Source: Gyromitra esculenta (Eukaryota; Ascomycota; Pezizomycetes; Pezizales; Discinaceae). Taken from it: a stretch of DNA of 64,000 bases. Both the position numbers and the translations under genes were made by a program. The notes under the pieces are model-generated. The model had not been told where the DNA came from. It did no database searches and worked only from the letters and a program-made list of their open reading frames with translations. The DNA lies in contig JBCAML010000023.1 in NCBI GenBank assembly GCA_038503075.1, positions 1 through 64,000 on the forward strand. Reading direction: 5' to 3'. The first letter of the stretch is position 1. Every line of letters starts with the position of its first letter. Of this stretch, positions 31,709 to 43,000 are shown piece by piece.

Positions 31709-32351
31709 AAATGGGCTGTAACTCGTTGTGGTGGGGCATGTGGCTGCCAGTAAGCGTCGAGGCTTGGGCGTGGAAGGAAGGCGATGTCACGTGGTATGGG
31801 TTAGGGGTTCTGTGGCAGCAGAGAGTTTTTAATAAGCTCTCGACGAGCGCACGCTTTTGTACTACGGGTGTAGGGGTAAATATGGCGAACTGTGGCGTAC
31901 CTTCTCCGATTTCTCAGCAATCATATCTCCTCAACATCAATACAGTTATTGATTTCTATTTGATATAGTATCTAGAACAAAACTTACTTTGCACTGTTAC
32001 ATCTATTTTCATGATCGGGCTAGGAATGTGGTTCGTATCTTGTGTTATCGAAAGCAATTTCTGTGCCATAGTTCTCGTCATTTACCCCTACATCCGTAGT
32101 ACATCATCCCATCCACGATCTATCTATTGAATATACTACAATTAGCTCTACTCTTCAGCCCACGACTTAGAGGCTCCCCCAACTACTAGACCTTCTTTAG
32201 ACGTTGCTCCACTGCTCCGTTTGGCGGTATACCCATAGGGAAGACATGCGCCTGTGGAATCCCGCGCCGACGCTACCTTCTACGACGAAGGGAGTCACGA
32301 TGTCAGAATCTCGGAGTTACTGATAGAGCGTCCCTACCTTCCGTCCACACC
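31709..32351 (+). mobile_element. LTR-like repeat B, copy 3
   Basis: TGGGCTGTAACTCGTTGTGG, GGTTAGGGGTTCTGTGGC, AAGCTCTCGACGAGCGCACG and the downstream part to GTTACTGATAGAGCG and CCGTCCACACCG follow copy 1 in order. Within it lies an unrelated-looking stretch, about 31870-32110, so this copy carries an insertion or is the most complete copy. Confidence 0.5.
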
Positions 32352-33782
32352 GCAAAACATCTTGGAGCAGACAGGATCCTCGCGCCGTGATACACCTGCT
32401 GTATTTCTTTCCATGTAGCCGGAAATGAAGAGAAAAATTATATGAAGCGTTCATGAAGCGGAGGGAGCAGGGGCGACCTATTTGAGATGGTTAGTTTCGA
32501 CGCAATGAAACCGAGCTTTAGAAGCAGACATATCCCGAGTTACGAGTAGCTGGCTCAAGCTCCGAGTCCAGGTTAAGACTGTCTGTCCTTTCACAAGGGA
32601 AGCTCAGTGGATTCTTATCTCGTCACCAGATTGTTTTAGGCTCTATTAGAAATACAGCACAGTTGCATCCAAGCGATTATAAGCAGCAAGTTCCTATAAG
32701 GTTAGGATTCAACCAACGAAGATCTTGCCCATTAGAACTGACTCACACTAAATGTCTTCCTTGTATGATTAGTTAGGAGGCTGGTGCACTTTTGCTGATG
32801 TCTCGCTGTTTTTGGTATCGCCAGAACTATATTATTAACTAATCAGCTAATGCGCTCTCACTTGTTCCATTCCATCGAAGCAGCAAGGTAGCAAGTATCT
32901 TCTCTCATGCAGTAGCTACACCGCTTATTCTAATCTTTATCACTTCTCTGTCTGTCCGGTGCTACTGTGCTTCATTACAAGTAACAGTCTTGTTGATCCG
33001 TTACAGCTGGAAGAATAAGCATAGCCATAATATAAGTAGCTGCAAGTATTTGCGGTCATTTTTAATATGTCGTTTTTAGTAATTGCGGTAGCCAAGCCCC
33101 TAAAATTGGTATATTTCTAACAAGAACTTCATTATATCAATCTGATATTTTCTACCTCGCAATATTTGTAGTTTCAACCATTATTCTCATATTGTATTAG
33201 GACTACCCCTGTTATCGTGATTTGTATTGTTACCTCTATCCTTTAATATAATTGATTCCGAAACCCTAAGCAAGCACAGAAAACTGCAGTGGCGGCTGCA
33301 TGTATTACACACTGCAAAGTTTTCTATGGCGGCAGTGTGGTTCTTCGCAGGGCACACTGCTACACTATAGCAGGTACATTTTCAGTCGTAGCCATTTGGT
33401 GAACTCAACGATTACCACTGTGCATGCACGTGTGGAGTAGGAAACGTACGTCAGCGGAAACGTACATCATGGACATGTGTGTGGTTTTTGTTTCCGTAGT
33501 GGCCACGAGTGGAAGCGGATGTTTGTTTGGAGGTGCAAACACCTGTTGGGAGCGTACATATAGACATTGACACGTACTTCCGTAGGGGCGGATGTGCGTG
33601 TGGCCTTGGACTTAAGTGAACCTAACCGTAAACATCACCACTTGCTAAACTCTCACCGAACACTGAACACCTTATTGGAAATCTTAAACTAACTGAACGA
33701 GCAACAAAACTTATTTATCACGGACACACGCGGATATCCGCAACATTCCACACCGGAGAAGCGTTCGCATATGGTAAGGTTC
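32352..33782. other. No gene seen
   Basis: AT-rich sequence with short frames only. A tracts-and-GTACAT stretch near 33430-33600 has several ACGTAC motifs but no clear repeat unit. Confidence 0.35.
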
Positions 33783-34080
33783 CAGTTTCTATTATACTAG
33801 GTTTATAGGGGTCCTATTCGGCAATCTATAAACGACTATATAGGGCGTATTCGGGTCTATTCGGAGTCTAAATGGCGGGACCTTGGTACCTATTCGGGTG
33901 CCTATTCGGTGTCTATTCTGGGGCATATTCAGAGGTCTGTAGACGCCTATATGAAAGTCTATATGGGCCCTATCCGGGGCCTACCCGGGGCCTATCCGGC
34001 GGTCTATTGGACCGTCTCTATGAGGCCCATTCGGGCGCCCATTCGACCGTCTATTCGGAGATCTGTTGGGTAACCATTGC
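33783..34080. repeat. Degenerate minisatellite, CCTATTCGG units
   Basis: About twenty imperfect units of roughly 15 bp, such as GTGCCTATTCGG and GTCTATTCGG. The plus strand stays open through it and would encode repeats like YSGAYSE, but this follows from a unit near 15 bp and is not evidence of a gene. It is the inverted relative of the array at 15895-16140. Confidence 0.65.
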
Positions 34081-34797
34081 CCGCGCCTGAATGCCCTGTA
34101 TAGGGAAACTTTTGCCCGCCTGAATGCTCCACATATATGCCTATATGACCGTTGATCCGCCGTTCTCTGTCCGAATGCAGACTAAGCAGCCTGTTACCCT
34201 ACCTAGTTCCCACGAGGGGGACTGACTACCGAAGGCCTATTACGCTGCTTGGTCCGAAAAGAGTCTCCGACAATGTCAGCCGTTTGCACAACCCTTGATC
34301 GCGTGTGCCATGACTATTCCAGACCAAAAAGGGTGATTTTCCTCCTATAAAATAGGCCCACTAAAAAAATACCGCATCAGATTCCTAGACGTTGACACAT
34401 CCACTGGGGAGCATATTGTCAATGAAACAATTATCGGAATAATGTAGCCAACACCTTTGACGAAGTGGGTTTTGTACAGCGATGAATAGGATATCTAGGA
34501 TGCGCATTATCTAACAGGCCCCCACACAGCTATTCTAGTTATAAATTTAAGCAAAAATGAATTTAGCGTTTTTTTTTGTTAAATCAAGGTTTCATCGTCT
34601 TTATAAAGGTACAAGAATATCACATGCAACCGAAGTTATGACGTAAAAATGAATTTAGCGGTTTGAGAACCTATATATATATCCTGAAACGTATATCGTA
34701 TAAATAAATTTGTGAACCTAGCAAGCCATCTCACAGGAAACGAGCATCCGTACGATCCAGAATTCTCGTACTACTTTCAATCTCGCTGAAGTAATCC
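34081..34797. other. Spacer, no gene seen
   Basis: The right part lies downstream of the minus-strand gene that follows and may hold its 3' end. A TATATATATA stretch occurs near 34672. Confidence 0.35.
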
Positions 34798-35045
34798 TTA
34801 ACAGCTTGATAAGAGAGTCGAGCGGTCTCCTAAATACATGTAAGCCGCGTCCAAATCCGTAATAAAACAGATAATACTCACCCGAACTTTCCATACAACG
34901 GTAAGGACATCGCCTAACGTGCTAAACTGCTGGACCTCGCAAGGGAGCACCCGCGGATCACCACGCCTAAGATAGTACAAATTGGGACCAATACAAGAGA
35001 GAATAAGAACCATAGTCATAGGACCTAGACCAAAGAAATTAGTCT
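34798..35045 (-). pseudogene. Possible C-terminal continuation of the 35.0-36.5 kb gene, out of frame
   Basis: Directly after the stop of the upstream model, another frame reads GPMTMVLILSCIGPNLYYLRR, then PCEVQQFSTLGDVLTVVWKVR. The composition and hydrophobic pattern continue those of the preceding exon (AGMASAIQLIVISR), as expected if a one-base change or a very short intron (GTGAAG...TCTAG, 25 nt, out of phase) separates them. It may be the true C-terminus or a decayed one. Confidence 0.4.
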
Positions 35046-36523
35046 TCACCGCGATATGACAATGAGTTGAATCGCAGAAGCCATACCCGCTTGCAACACG
35101 CCAGCTGCCGCCAACTTCGCCACAGTGGGAGGATGATAATTCACGGCCTTTTTAAGATCCCGTAAAATAGCAATACAGCCAGCATATAACTTTGTAAGAT
35201 CACCATTCCATTTCGTAGATTTGTACCCATCAAATTTTTTAGATATCTCGACTATAGCAAACTCAAGACGTCTACCAGGCTGAAGTAAGACATCACGGGT
35301 ATGCAGGACCCCATCGTGCCGTATAGAATAATTCAACACTGGGTTTGCGTCGTTCTCATGCGCTAGCAACGTTATATCCCTACTACTACAGGGTTAGACG
35401 GATGATAGAGCAGATACTCAGGAGTGCATACCGCTGAAGCATCAAATCACCAAGATTAGTAAAGCATTTATCTAATATCGGATAATAAAGGCCTTCCCAT
35501 GCACCTTCCTGAAGAGGCTTTTTAACATTAAGCAAGTCGTTAGACTCGGTAATTAGGGAAATTCTAAATAAATTTCAGTCACCGCGCAATTAAAACAGAT
35601 TGAAACAAAGGCTTACAGATGGTCGGAGGCGCCGTCGATCCAGCGTTTCAAGAAGAGATGGTCGGTATCACAAACTCGGCTTTCCCATTCCCTATCGGTC
35701 GAGCTTGCCACAGCTCTGCATGCAGTCCTGTCGGTAATCTAAAAGATGGTAAGCAGCAGACTAAACAATAAAAACAATAAAAAATGACTAGCAGAAACAC
35801 GAAAATGCCCTATCCGGTGGCATCAAGAATGAATTACAGAGCCAGCATCACATAGGAATATCCCAAACTACATTCCTGGGGAAGAAACCTCGGCATCGAA
35901 GCTAAGTAGCAGAAACATTGCACAACTTACCCCCGCGTATTTTGAGATATGCTCACCCAGGGCTTTCGGCAGCTGAGGTAGCATGAAACTCTGACCTTCT
36001 GCAATACCATTCCATTCATTAGATGAAAGTAGAGTCTCCAAATTTCTATCCGTCGGATCGATGATCAACCAGTGCGCTAAATCAATGTGTTTGAGAGTCT
36101 TGGCATAAGCGACGAGTATATCTTCAAGGTATTTCCCATTCGGGAGTTTCGATTTGTGTTTGAATTCTCGCGAAGTTCGTTCGAGATTCACAAGAAACTC
36201 TATCGAAGGGGGTGAAACTTCTTCAGCATCCTCATGGATAGATTCGCGGGGATCGTCCGAAACCACCTAATAGTGTCCAAACCCAGATTCGTTAAAAAGC
36301 GCCCCGAATAGACCGAAGTATTCACTAGCGGGCCAACCGTGTCATCCTCCTTTTCCCACAAATCCTCATCACCTTCCTCTTCCATACCCTCGCTCTGCTG
36401 TTTATCAGGTGTGCCGGGATCGCTTGGGGAGGGATCGTTCGGGAAGTCATCTGGCTGTGAGATTGTTGATGTGAGGGACGAATGGTAAACAGAACCGTTC
36501 ACCATCATTCCGTGGTTCACCAT
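35046..36523 (-). CDS. Six-exon gene, uncharacterised fungal protein
   Basis: Exons on the minus strand: 36523-36326, 36266-35931, 35875-35852, 35738-35617, 35563-35432, 35385-35046. All five introns (59, 55, 113, 53, 46 nt) are GT-AG (GTGAAT, GTAAGT, GTGATG, GTAAGC, GTATGC donors), and the phases join to a single frame of 383 residues. The third exon (8 codons) is optional, since skipping it keeps the frame. Landmarks: an acidic N-terminus (EGMEEEGDEDLWEKEDD), FLKRWIDGASDHL, EGLYYPILDKCFTNLGDLMLQR, then LEFAIVEISKKFDGYKSTKW and KLYAGCIAILRDLKKAV. The E-x-A-x-x-E strand before a K-S-T-K-W turn resembles uncharacterised fungal proteins that I recall as nuclease-like, but this is memory, not a match. 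A TATATATAA stretch lies just upstream (about 36537-36546). Function unknown. Confidence 0.55.
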
Positions 36524-36714
36524 CGTTCCATGGTTGTTATATATAATCGTTGGGGGTCCTGTTCGCCGCTTCTGCTGTGACTGCTTTTTCGGAAGCGCCG
36601 CCTTGGCCTTGCCGACGCGTGAGTCGGCATCCCTCCGTTTCCGTTTCCATTCGTGGGCACAAGCTCTGTCCGAAGAACGACCCTAAGCCACGCGAAATTA
36701 GCACATTCGGAACA

Positions 36715-37080
36715 CCCGCTGGAGCGGAGAGCAGACACCCAGCAGGTAGTCTGTGGCCCAGCGGGATCATAAGGGCAGAGAGCAGACACCCAGTAGGTAA
36801 TCTGTGGCCCGGCGAAATCGCAAGGGCAGAGAGCAGAAACCCAGTAGGTAATCTGTGACCCATTGCGACCGCGAGAGCTGTAACCAGACACCCAGTAGGT
36901 AGTCTGTGGCTCAGAGGGATAATGAGGACAGACAGCAAACACCCAGGAGGTAATCTGTGGCCCATTGAGACCGCGAGAGCAGTGATCAAACACCCATTGG
37001 TCATCTATAGCTCAGAGGTATAGTATAGCCAGGGCAGAGAGCAAGCACCTAGACGTAATATGTGGCCCAATGAAGTACGA
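36715..37080. repeat. 51-bp tandem repeat, about seven units
   Basis: Units of 51 bp contain AGAGCAGACACCCAGTAGG, TAATCTGTGGCCC and a GCG-AATCGCAAGG-like end. Because 51 is divisible by 3, two minus-strand frames stay open through it for about 155 residues, giving 17-residue repeats (SQITYWVSALCP type, or GHRLPTGCLLSAL type). It lies between the six-exon gene and the exon at 37191-37414. Whether it is transcribed or translated cannot be told. Confidence 0.75.
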
Positions 37081-37190
37081 TTGCGGGGGGGAATGTTGGG
37101 GCTGATGTGAAAGGGGACAAACATAGACACCTCCAGGAGGCCAAGCCTCACGGGGATGCTGCTGTTGTTTTCAGCGGAGGGATGTTACGT

Positions 37191-37414
37191 ACCTTCTCGT
37201 AATATCTATTGAAGAGTGTCTGTGCGCAGTTCACCTTAGCTGATTCGGAGTTGCTCTTTACAATGGCTCTGAGTGATTCAAGATACGAGTCAATAGCGGA
37301 CGAAAAGTCGAATTTCGTCTTTTTTTGGAGCGATTGTTGGTAACAGGCATTCAGGTACGGAAGTACGCCCCACCTGTCGGGAACTGTGTCGTCAAAGAAT
37401 GTCGTGAATGGCAT
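37191..37414 (-). CDS. Candidate first exon, unknown protein
   Basis: The ATG at 37414 opens MPFTTFFDDTVPDRWGVLPYL, continuing with FDFSSAIDSYLESLRAIVKSN and ending NRYYEK at a perfect donor, GTACGT (37190). It looks like real coding sequence of 74 residues. The following exon is not certain: an acceptor CGTCTAG near 37053 would lead into the 51-bp repeat. It may be the first exon of the gene to its left or a separate fragment. Confidence 0.4.
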
Positions 37415-39471
37415 GATGATGGTGAAGAGATGGGCACGTCGCAGCACCCAGCTTTAACTCGCAGCAAGCGAGAAAGGCATGGCGAAGAAAGGAGAAGTCA
37501 GCTTGGACGTATGGGATGCTGGTGGTATGGGGGGTTGGAGCATCGGGGGTTGGTTTGTGGTTTGTGTTGGTGCGCGTCGATAATAAGGTGGCTGGGAGAG
37601 GTTGCCGATTATTGCGTGGGCTAGGGTTATCTGCCGCTGATGGGTGGCGGTGCAGGGGGCGCCAGGCGGCTGCAAGCGAGCCCTGCAATCGTGCTGTGGT
37701 ACTACCATAGCAACCAAGCATGAACAAGCACTCGATTCCCAAACCTAATTCGTCCATTGTTTATAGATACGCCCTTCTCATTAGCAAATAATTCATATAC
37801 AAGGGCCATAATACTGACCTAGTATATACACAATAGTGTATATGTTTAGGGAGAATTGTCTGGTGAATAGGGTTGTCTAGCGCCTAACATAACCAGAGAG
37901 GCAAATGGAAATTCCCGCCCACCACTAAACAAACACCCCTACTATTCGCTAAATACCCCAAGTTCTCGCTAGATAGTGATCATTTGGGCGTATTGTATCT
38001 CTATGCCTGCCACTTCAGCTATATCTCGCTTAAACCTAAGTTCAGAAAAATTATACCTACCATGGGAGCTCCTGTCGCCGAATGTGTTTATTTTATTTTA
38101 TCTATTTACTCCATATCTGAAAGATACTGGGCTCTAGTAAGCAGAAACAGTATGGCAGCGTGCTGGGTGTGTGTGGGCGTATGTCTTGGGTGGAGGGTTT
38201 CGTCTGTCTCTGGGTATGCTTGGCGTTGGATGCGAGCGACTGGTGCTGGAATGGTTTAAGGTGGGAGACGGCGTTGCTAGGATTATCGCGTTGCCAAGAC
38301 ACGCGCAGGCGCATCTTGGCACCAAGCATTGACGCGTTGACCATATTCTAGAGCGAAACAGAGGCCATGAATATAGAACAAAAAGCAATACAAATAGTTA
38401 TCGGTACGATAGATTGTGAGTTCATACATGTAATACTTAGCTCACAACACGCAGATAGTCTATCTTTTTATCACCCAGTAAAACAGGCTTCTCGTGGAAA
38501 TATTCGAGAAAACCTTTACCGTGTCAACAACAACATGTACTTTACATGTATAGTGGTGAGGCTTTGGAAATGCACTTGAGATGAAAACATGCTTTCTGTA
38601 GTTCTACCTGCTTGGTGATCGGCATACCTCGATTTTATTATTTGCATGTTGAAGTTGGGCCTGTTGCTTCATTAAACGACCACCGCCAGTGTAGCCACCA
38701 CCGTTTTTGGAGCGAACATAGTCGGGACATGGAAGCCCCTGCCCGAGACACACGCGCACATAGAGCGCTGTCGTTCTTTTTCTTTAAAGTGTTGACAATT
38801 AAATGCATCCGGAGGTAGGGTTCCGTTGGTGTGTGTGCCTATTGCGCGTACTGTGCTAGAAAGCGGGATGAAATTGATACAGTATTCGTGCATTGCGCTT
38901 ATGGATGCAGAAGTAAACTAGGACTGCTACGGAGTTCTCGAAGTGGATACATTAGGTCAATCCGACATATTCATGTGTTTTCTGGGTTTGGCGGCGAAAG
39001 TCGTGACTCCGAGTGATATTCAGTGACTCGTCTAGTGCAGGGCTCGAAAATGGCGTTCTACGTTACAGTGCCTGTTCACTCTACTACTAGAAGTTCGTGC
39101 CAACCAGCGTAAGCGAGATCGAGCCTATGAAGTTATGGAACCCTCCAATTTGTAACGGATATCACCGCTCTACCAGCGCTGCAAGGATTCTCACAATAGA
39201 GGAGACGAGGCGCAGAGAGGACCATAGAAATGCCGCTCAGTTACTAGCCGAGTAATCAAATTTCGATGTCTCTATCTGAACAAAGCAAATAAACTAAAAC
39301 AGGTAGCGCGTAGAGGAAAGAGACTCAATGCATACTGCAGAGCTTTATATTCTCTGAAGGTAGATTGAAGGAAGTCTACACGCACGTGTAGCTAACCCTC
39401 CGAGCAGAAATGTCAATTTAGGGAAAGTATGATGAAGCGGTAGAGAAGTGGAACTAACATGATCGTATGCT
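37415..39471. other. Spacer with MITE fragment
   Basis: Near 38665-38698 lies one end of the fold-back element seen at 50272-50503 (CATTAAACGACCACCGCCAG then TGTA). Low-complexity GGT/TGG-rich sequence occurs at about 37505-37580. No gene is recognised; frames of 60-120 residues overlap on both strands without domain features. Confidence 0.35.
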
Positions 39472-40032
39472 TCACGACCCCCACCGCGAACTAATCTGGA
39501 AATTTGCAGAAATAATGAGAGCTTCTTTAACACGGGTCAAAGCCTTCTCGAGGCTGATGCTTCTATGTGTCTTGATAACTGCGTCAATCACACTGGAAAT
39601 GTCATCCGGCGGTATCCGCACGTGGGTCTCGTCCCTGCAGTCGTTTATCTTGTCATAGCCGACTGTCCGAGTAATTTCTGCAATGACCTCGCCAAAGCCA
39701 GAGTCTTCGACTGCTTTTAGGAATATCCTGCTTTGTTCCAGCACCGTTGTCTGCGCTTTTTGGCAGTCCCGTCCTTGTCTCCCCCCGCTCTCGGTGGCGA
39801 GCAGAAAATCCACCCCTAGCATCCACATTCTGGTCACCTGTTTATCATCCAAGCCCCCCATGCAAATTTGGGACACCTCCCTCTGACATTCACTGAAGAA
39901 CTATTCTGTCGAGTTGTTTAAATCGCTGTCAATTATGAGTTGGAGGGTCTGGCTAAACAAACCAGACAGTGATCTTGCTGTTTCCTTGTGCTCCCCCGAA
40001 ACAGCTGCGGAGAGAAATTCTACACCCGTCTT
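39472..40032 (-). pseudogene. 3' continuation of the NLR gene after in-frame stops
   Basis: In the same frame as the NLR exon, the sequence beyond the TGA (40033-40035) continues coding-like: GVEFLSAAVSGEHKETARSL, LFSQTLQLIIDSDLNNSTE, a second stop TAG (39901-39903), then 134 residues to a TGA at 39472 (QVTRMWMLGVDFLLATESGG, EKALTRVKEALIISANFQIS). It has the same helical, aliphatic pattern as the preceding 200 residues. So the C-terminal helical domain was originally about 190 residues longer. Either the gene is a young truncation allele, or translation reads through. Confidence 0.65.
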
Positions 40033-43000
40033 TCACCAGCCTACAACGCCTCTCGTGTCACGCTCCTCCACCGCGGATGTCAGCCGTGAGGTATAGTTTT
40101 GGATGATAGATAAAACTTTCTTCCTAAATCTCCCGCCGATGAGCCCTTCGAATACTGCAGCCCACTTCTTGGCCATAATTTCAATTAGTTGTTCCTTCCC
40201 ACTCTCAACGACGGTAAAGAGAATTTCAATCGCGGCGTTCACGAGATCTTCTGCATCGGCATCTTTCCCGCCATCGATAAGGGTGTTGAAGTCCTTCACG
40301 CATTCATAGAGCAATCTTTCAACCAGGGCTGGCTTCCCTTCATCGGGGACGAAGGTGAGAGCTGTTGTGTAGAGGTTGGTCATAGTTTTTATACCTTCCT
40401 GGAATTGTCTATTGACTGCCACTTGGAGTATTATCATGGCTGTTCTTACAGTTAAAAGCAGAAATCCTTCCCGATCCGCCTTCACTCCGGCCTTGAACAG
40501 GTTCAAGCCGATCTGCAGCATTACATCGAGCCTTCTCTTGTTTCCCGCCTTAATGGCAGTGAGAAGTCCATCGATAAATTTCTTCGCTCTCTTCTCCACT
40601 GCTGGTAGCCTTCCTTTCTTTATCTCGTTCTCCATGAGAGTAACGCCGTACAGAGTAGCCTCATCCAGGGCAGAGGGCCGACGAAGTGGGGTATTAAACC
40701 CCGTGGAAGCTGCTCCGAGGCTTTGCAAAAGCGCTACCATTGTCGTGTGGCCATTCATTCTCGCTGTATTTATAGCACTTCTGTATTGCCCCGCCTTGGC
40801 ATTGGTATTCGCGCCCCGGCGGTGGAGTTCGAGGACAACATCTTTCCAGTCTCGGAATGCTGCCGCGTTCAGGGGATTCCCATATACTCCACCTCCTAGG
40901 TTTGGATCTGCTTCGTGATCAAGCAGAAGTTTTATAATCTCTAGGTTCCCCTCATAAGCAGCAACCTGCAGTGGGGTCCCGTGTTTCACATTATTCATGT
41001 TGACGTTCGCCCTATTTCGCAGTAGCCACCTCACGACCTCGATGTGATCTAGGAACGCTGCTGAGTGCAAAGAGGAACCGTGGTCGCCCACAGGGACATT
41101 AGTATCGATACCGTAGGTGGAAATAGCATCCATCACCTCCGTGTTACCACCAGCAGCCGCCGTTTCCAATAGCCGTCCATGATCGATATGGTTGCCGGAA
41201 TGTCTTAGCAACAATGCAAGAGCATCTGCATGTCCGTATTCAACAGCCAGGTCCAGGGGGGTACATGTATGGCCATTATCGGCTGGGGCTTTCATATGCG
41301 AGTCGGCTTTCTTCTTTAGTAAGGTGTCCACGACCTCTGCGTGTCCGTTTATCGCAGCCCAGTGCAAGGGGGATCGTCCTGTGTTGCCTCGTGTATTCGC
41401 CATGGCCCACTTCAGGGAGCTTTCTGCTGTACCCCCCTCTGTAAAGGCTCTGACAACGAGCTTTTCCAAGCCCATATAGCAAAGGACATGCATTGGCGAG
41501 GCATTCCGTGGAAATATATCTCTCCCCTGGGAGTACCAGTAAAGTCGAAATGCGAAGGCCATGCTAGCTCCAGATAGCGTCCAGCGGCGAAATCTCTCCC
41601 ACACCTTGGGATTATCTTGGACGTGTGCTACATGAAAGGGCCAGTATAATGCGGAATACTTGAGGAATGGGCGACCTTCGAGACTCCTTAGATCGTCTTC
41701 TGATTCGAGAGCAGCAGTGGGGTAGGAAATATCCTTGAAGAAGTCGTCGAGGCTAAGGAATGTGAGACAAGATATAGAGAACAGCAAGTGCGCTTTATCT
41801 CTCTCCAAAGTGAAGGGATGAGCTTTGTGATCGCCTTCGAGGAAGAACTCTTTGACCGATTGATGGACGAGCCTAACGCTGTGATTGATCCCCACTATCC
41901 TGATCAACGGACAGCATTTCGAATGTACCTCCGCTGCGAAGTCTCCAATGTGAAGATAGTTTTCCAGTGAGCCTAAGGAGGTATGATCTTCTTGAACGGC
42001 ATATGCAACCCTCAGCTCTTCTAGCGTTAGCGGCGAATGTGCAAAGACCAAAAGTTTGAAGATCTTTTTAGTACTGTCTCTCCGGTCCGCCGGGATTTGA
42101 TCAAGAATTGCGCTATAAAATCCGTATAGTGTCAAGGATTGGTCACCTGATGACATGCTGCTCCTACGATCAAAGGATCTGAGCATCTCGAGTCTTTTCC
42201 CCACTCCAATCGTGTTCCATTCACCATCTGAGAAATTCGTGAACATTTCCCACGCTAATGAAGCCCAAAGGAACATGCCACGTGCTTGGTCCGAAATCTT
42301 TTCCATGACCTTTATCTTCAATTCATTGCTCATATTCTTAATGGCCGGAAGCCCATCTATTTTCTGCGACAGAAACCTCTTGATATCTTTCCTGACAGAT
42401 TCTTCAATAAGGGACATCTCATCTAACCGGGCTTTCCTAGACCATTCCTGGAAAATAGGGTTGAGGTCTGAGCCTGGATGAGTCCTAGTGGTAACGAGAA
42501 CATTGAGGCAACTAGATTTCGCTGCAGTGTGGAAAAGCTGGTCAAGCAGTGCTGCTCTTTCTCCACCACATTCGTCGACGGCGTCTAGGATAAGAAATAC
42601 CTTTGGGATATTACATAAGATCTGATGTAGTATCTTGATACCTCTCGCGAGAGTAAGGGAGAATGTGCTGTCCATATTGCAAGTTCCTCTGGCAATTTCT
42701 TTGCCACAGGATGGTCTCTCTGCTAAGGTTTGGTGTAAAAGAGTTGCTAAGATATTTGAAGGATCTGCCTTTGCCGTCTCTTTACCATCACAGAAAAAGT
42801 ATAAAATAAGTGGTCTGTTGCCGGGGCTAATGATAGCATTGCATTCACGTTGGAGATCATCGATTAGGGACGCCGCTGCCACAGTCTTGCCACTTCCAAC
42901 TTCTCCTCTGAGCCAGAGAGTCCGCGATCTCATGGAAGTCTTCCAATCAACGTACGTTGGGTGATTTAAGATCCGCTTTCCCGTGTTATCAGACTTCTTA

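Noticed and set aside
33872..34090. 72-residue frame with repeating YSGAYSE-like residues
   Set aside because: It follows from a minisatellite with a unit near 15 bp and has no independent support.
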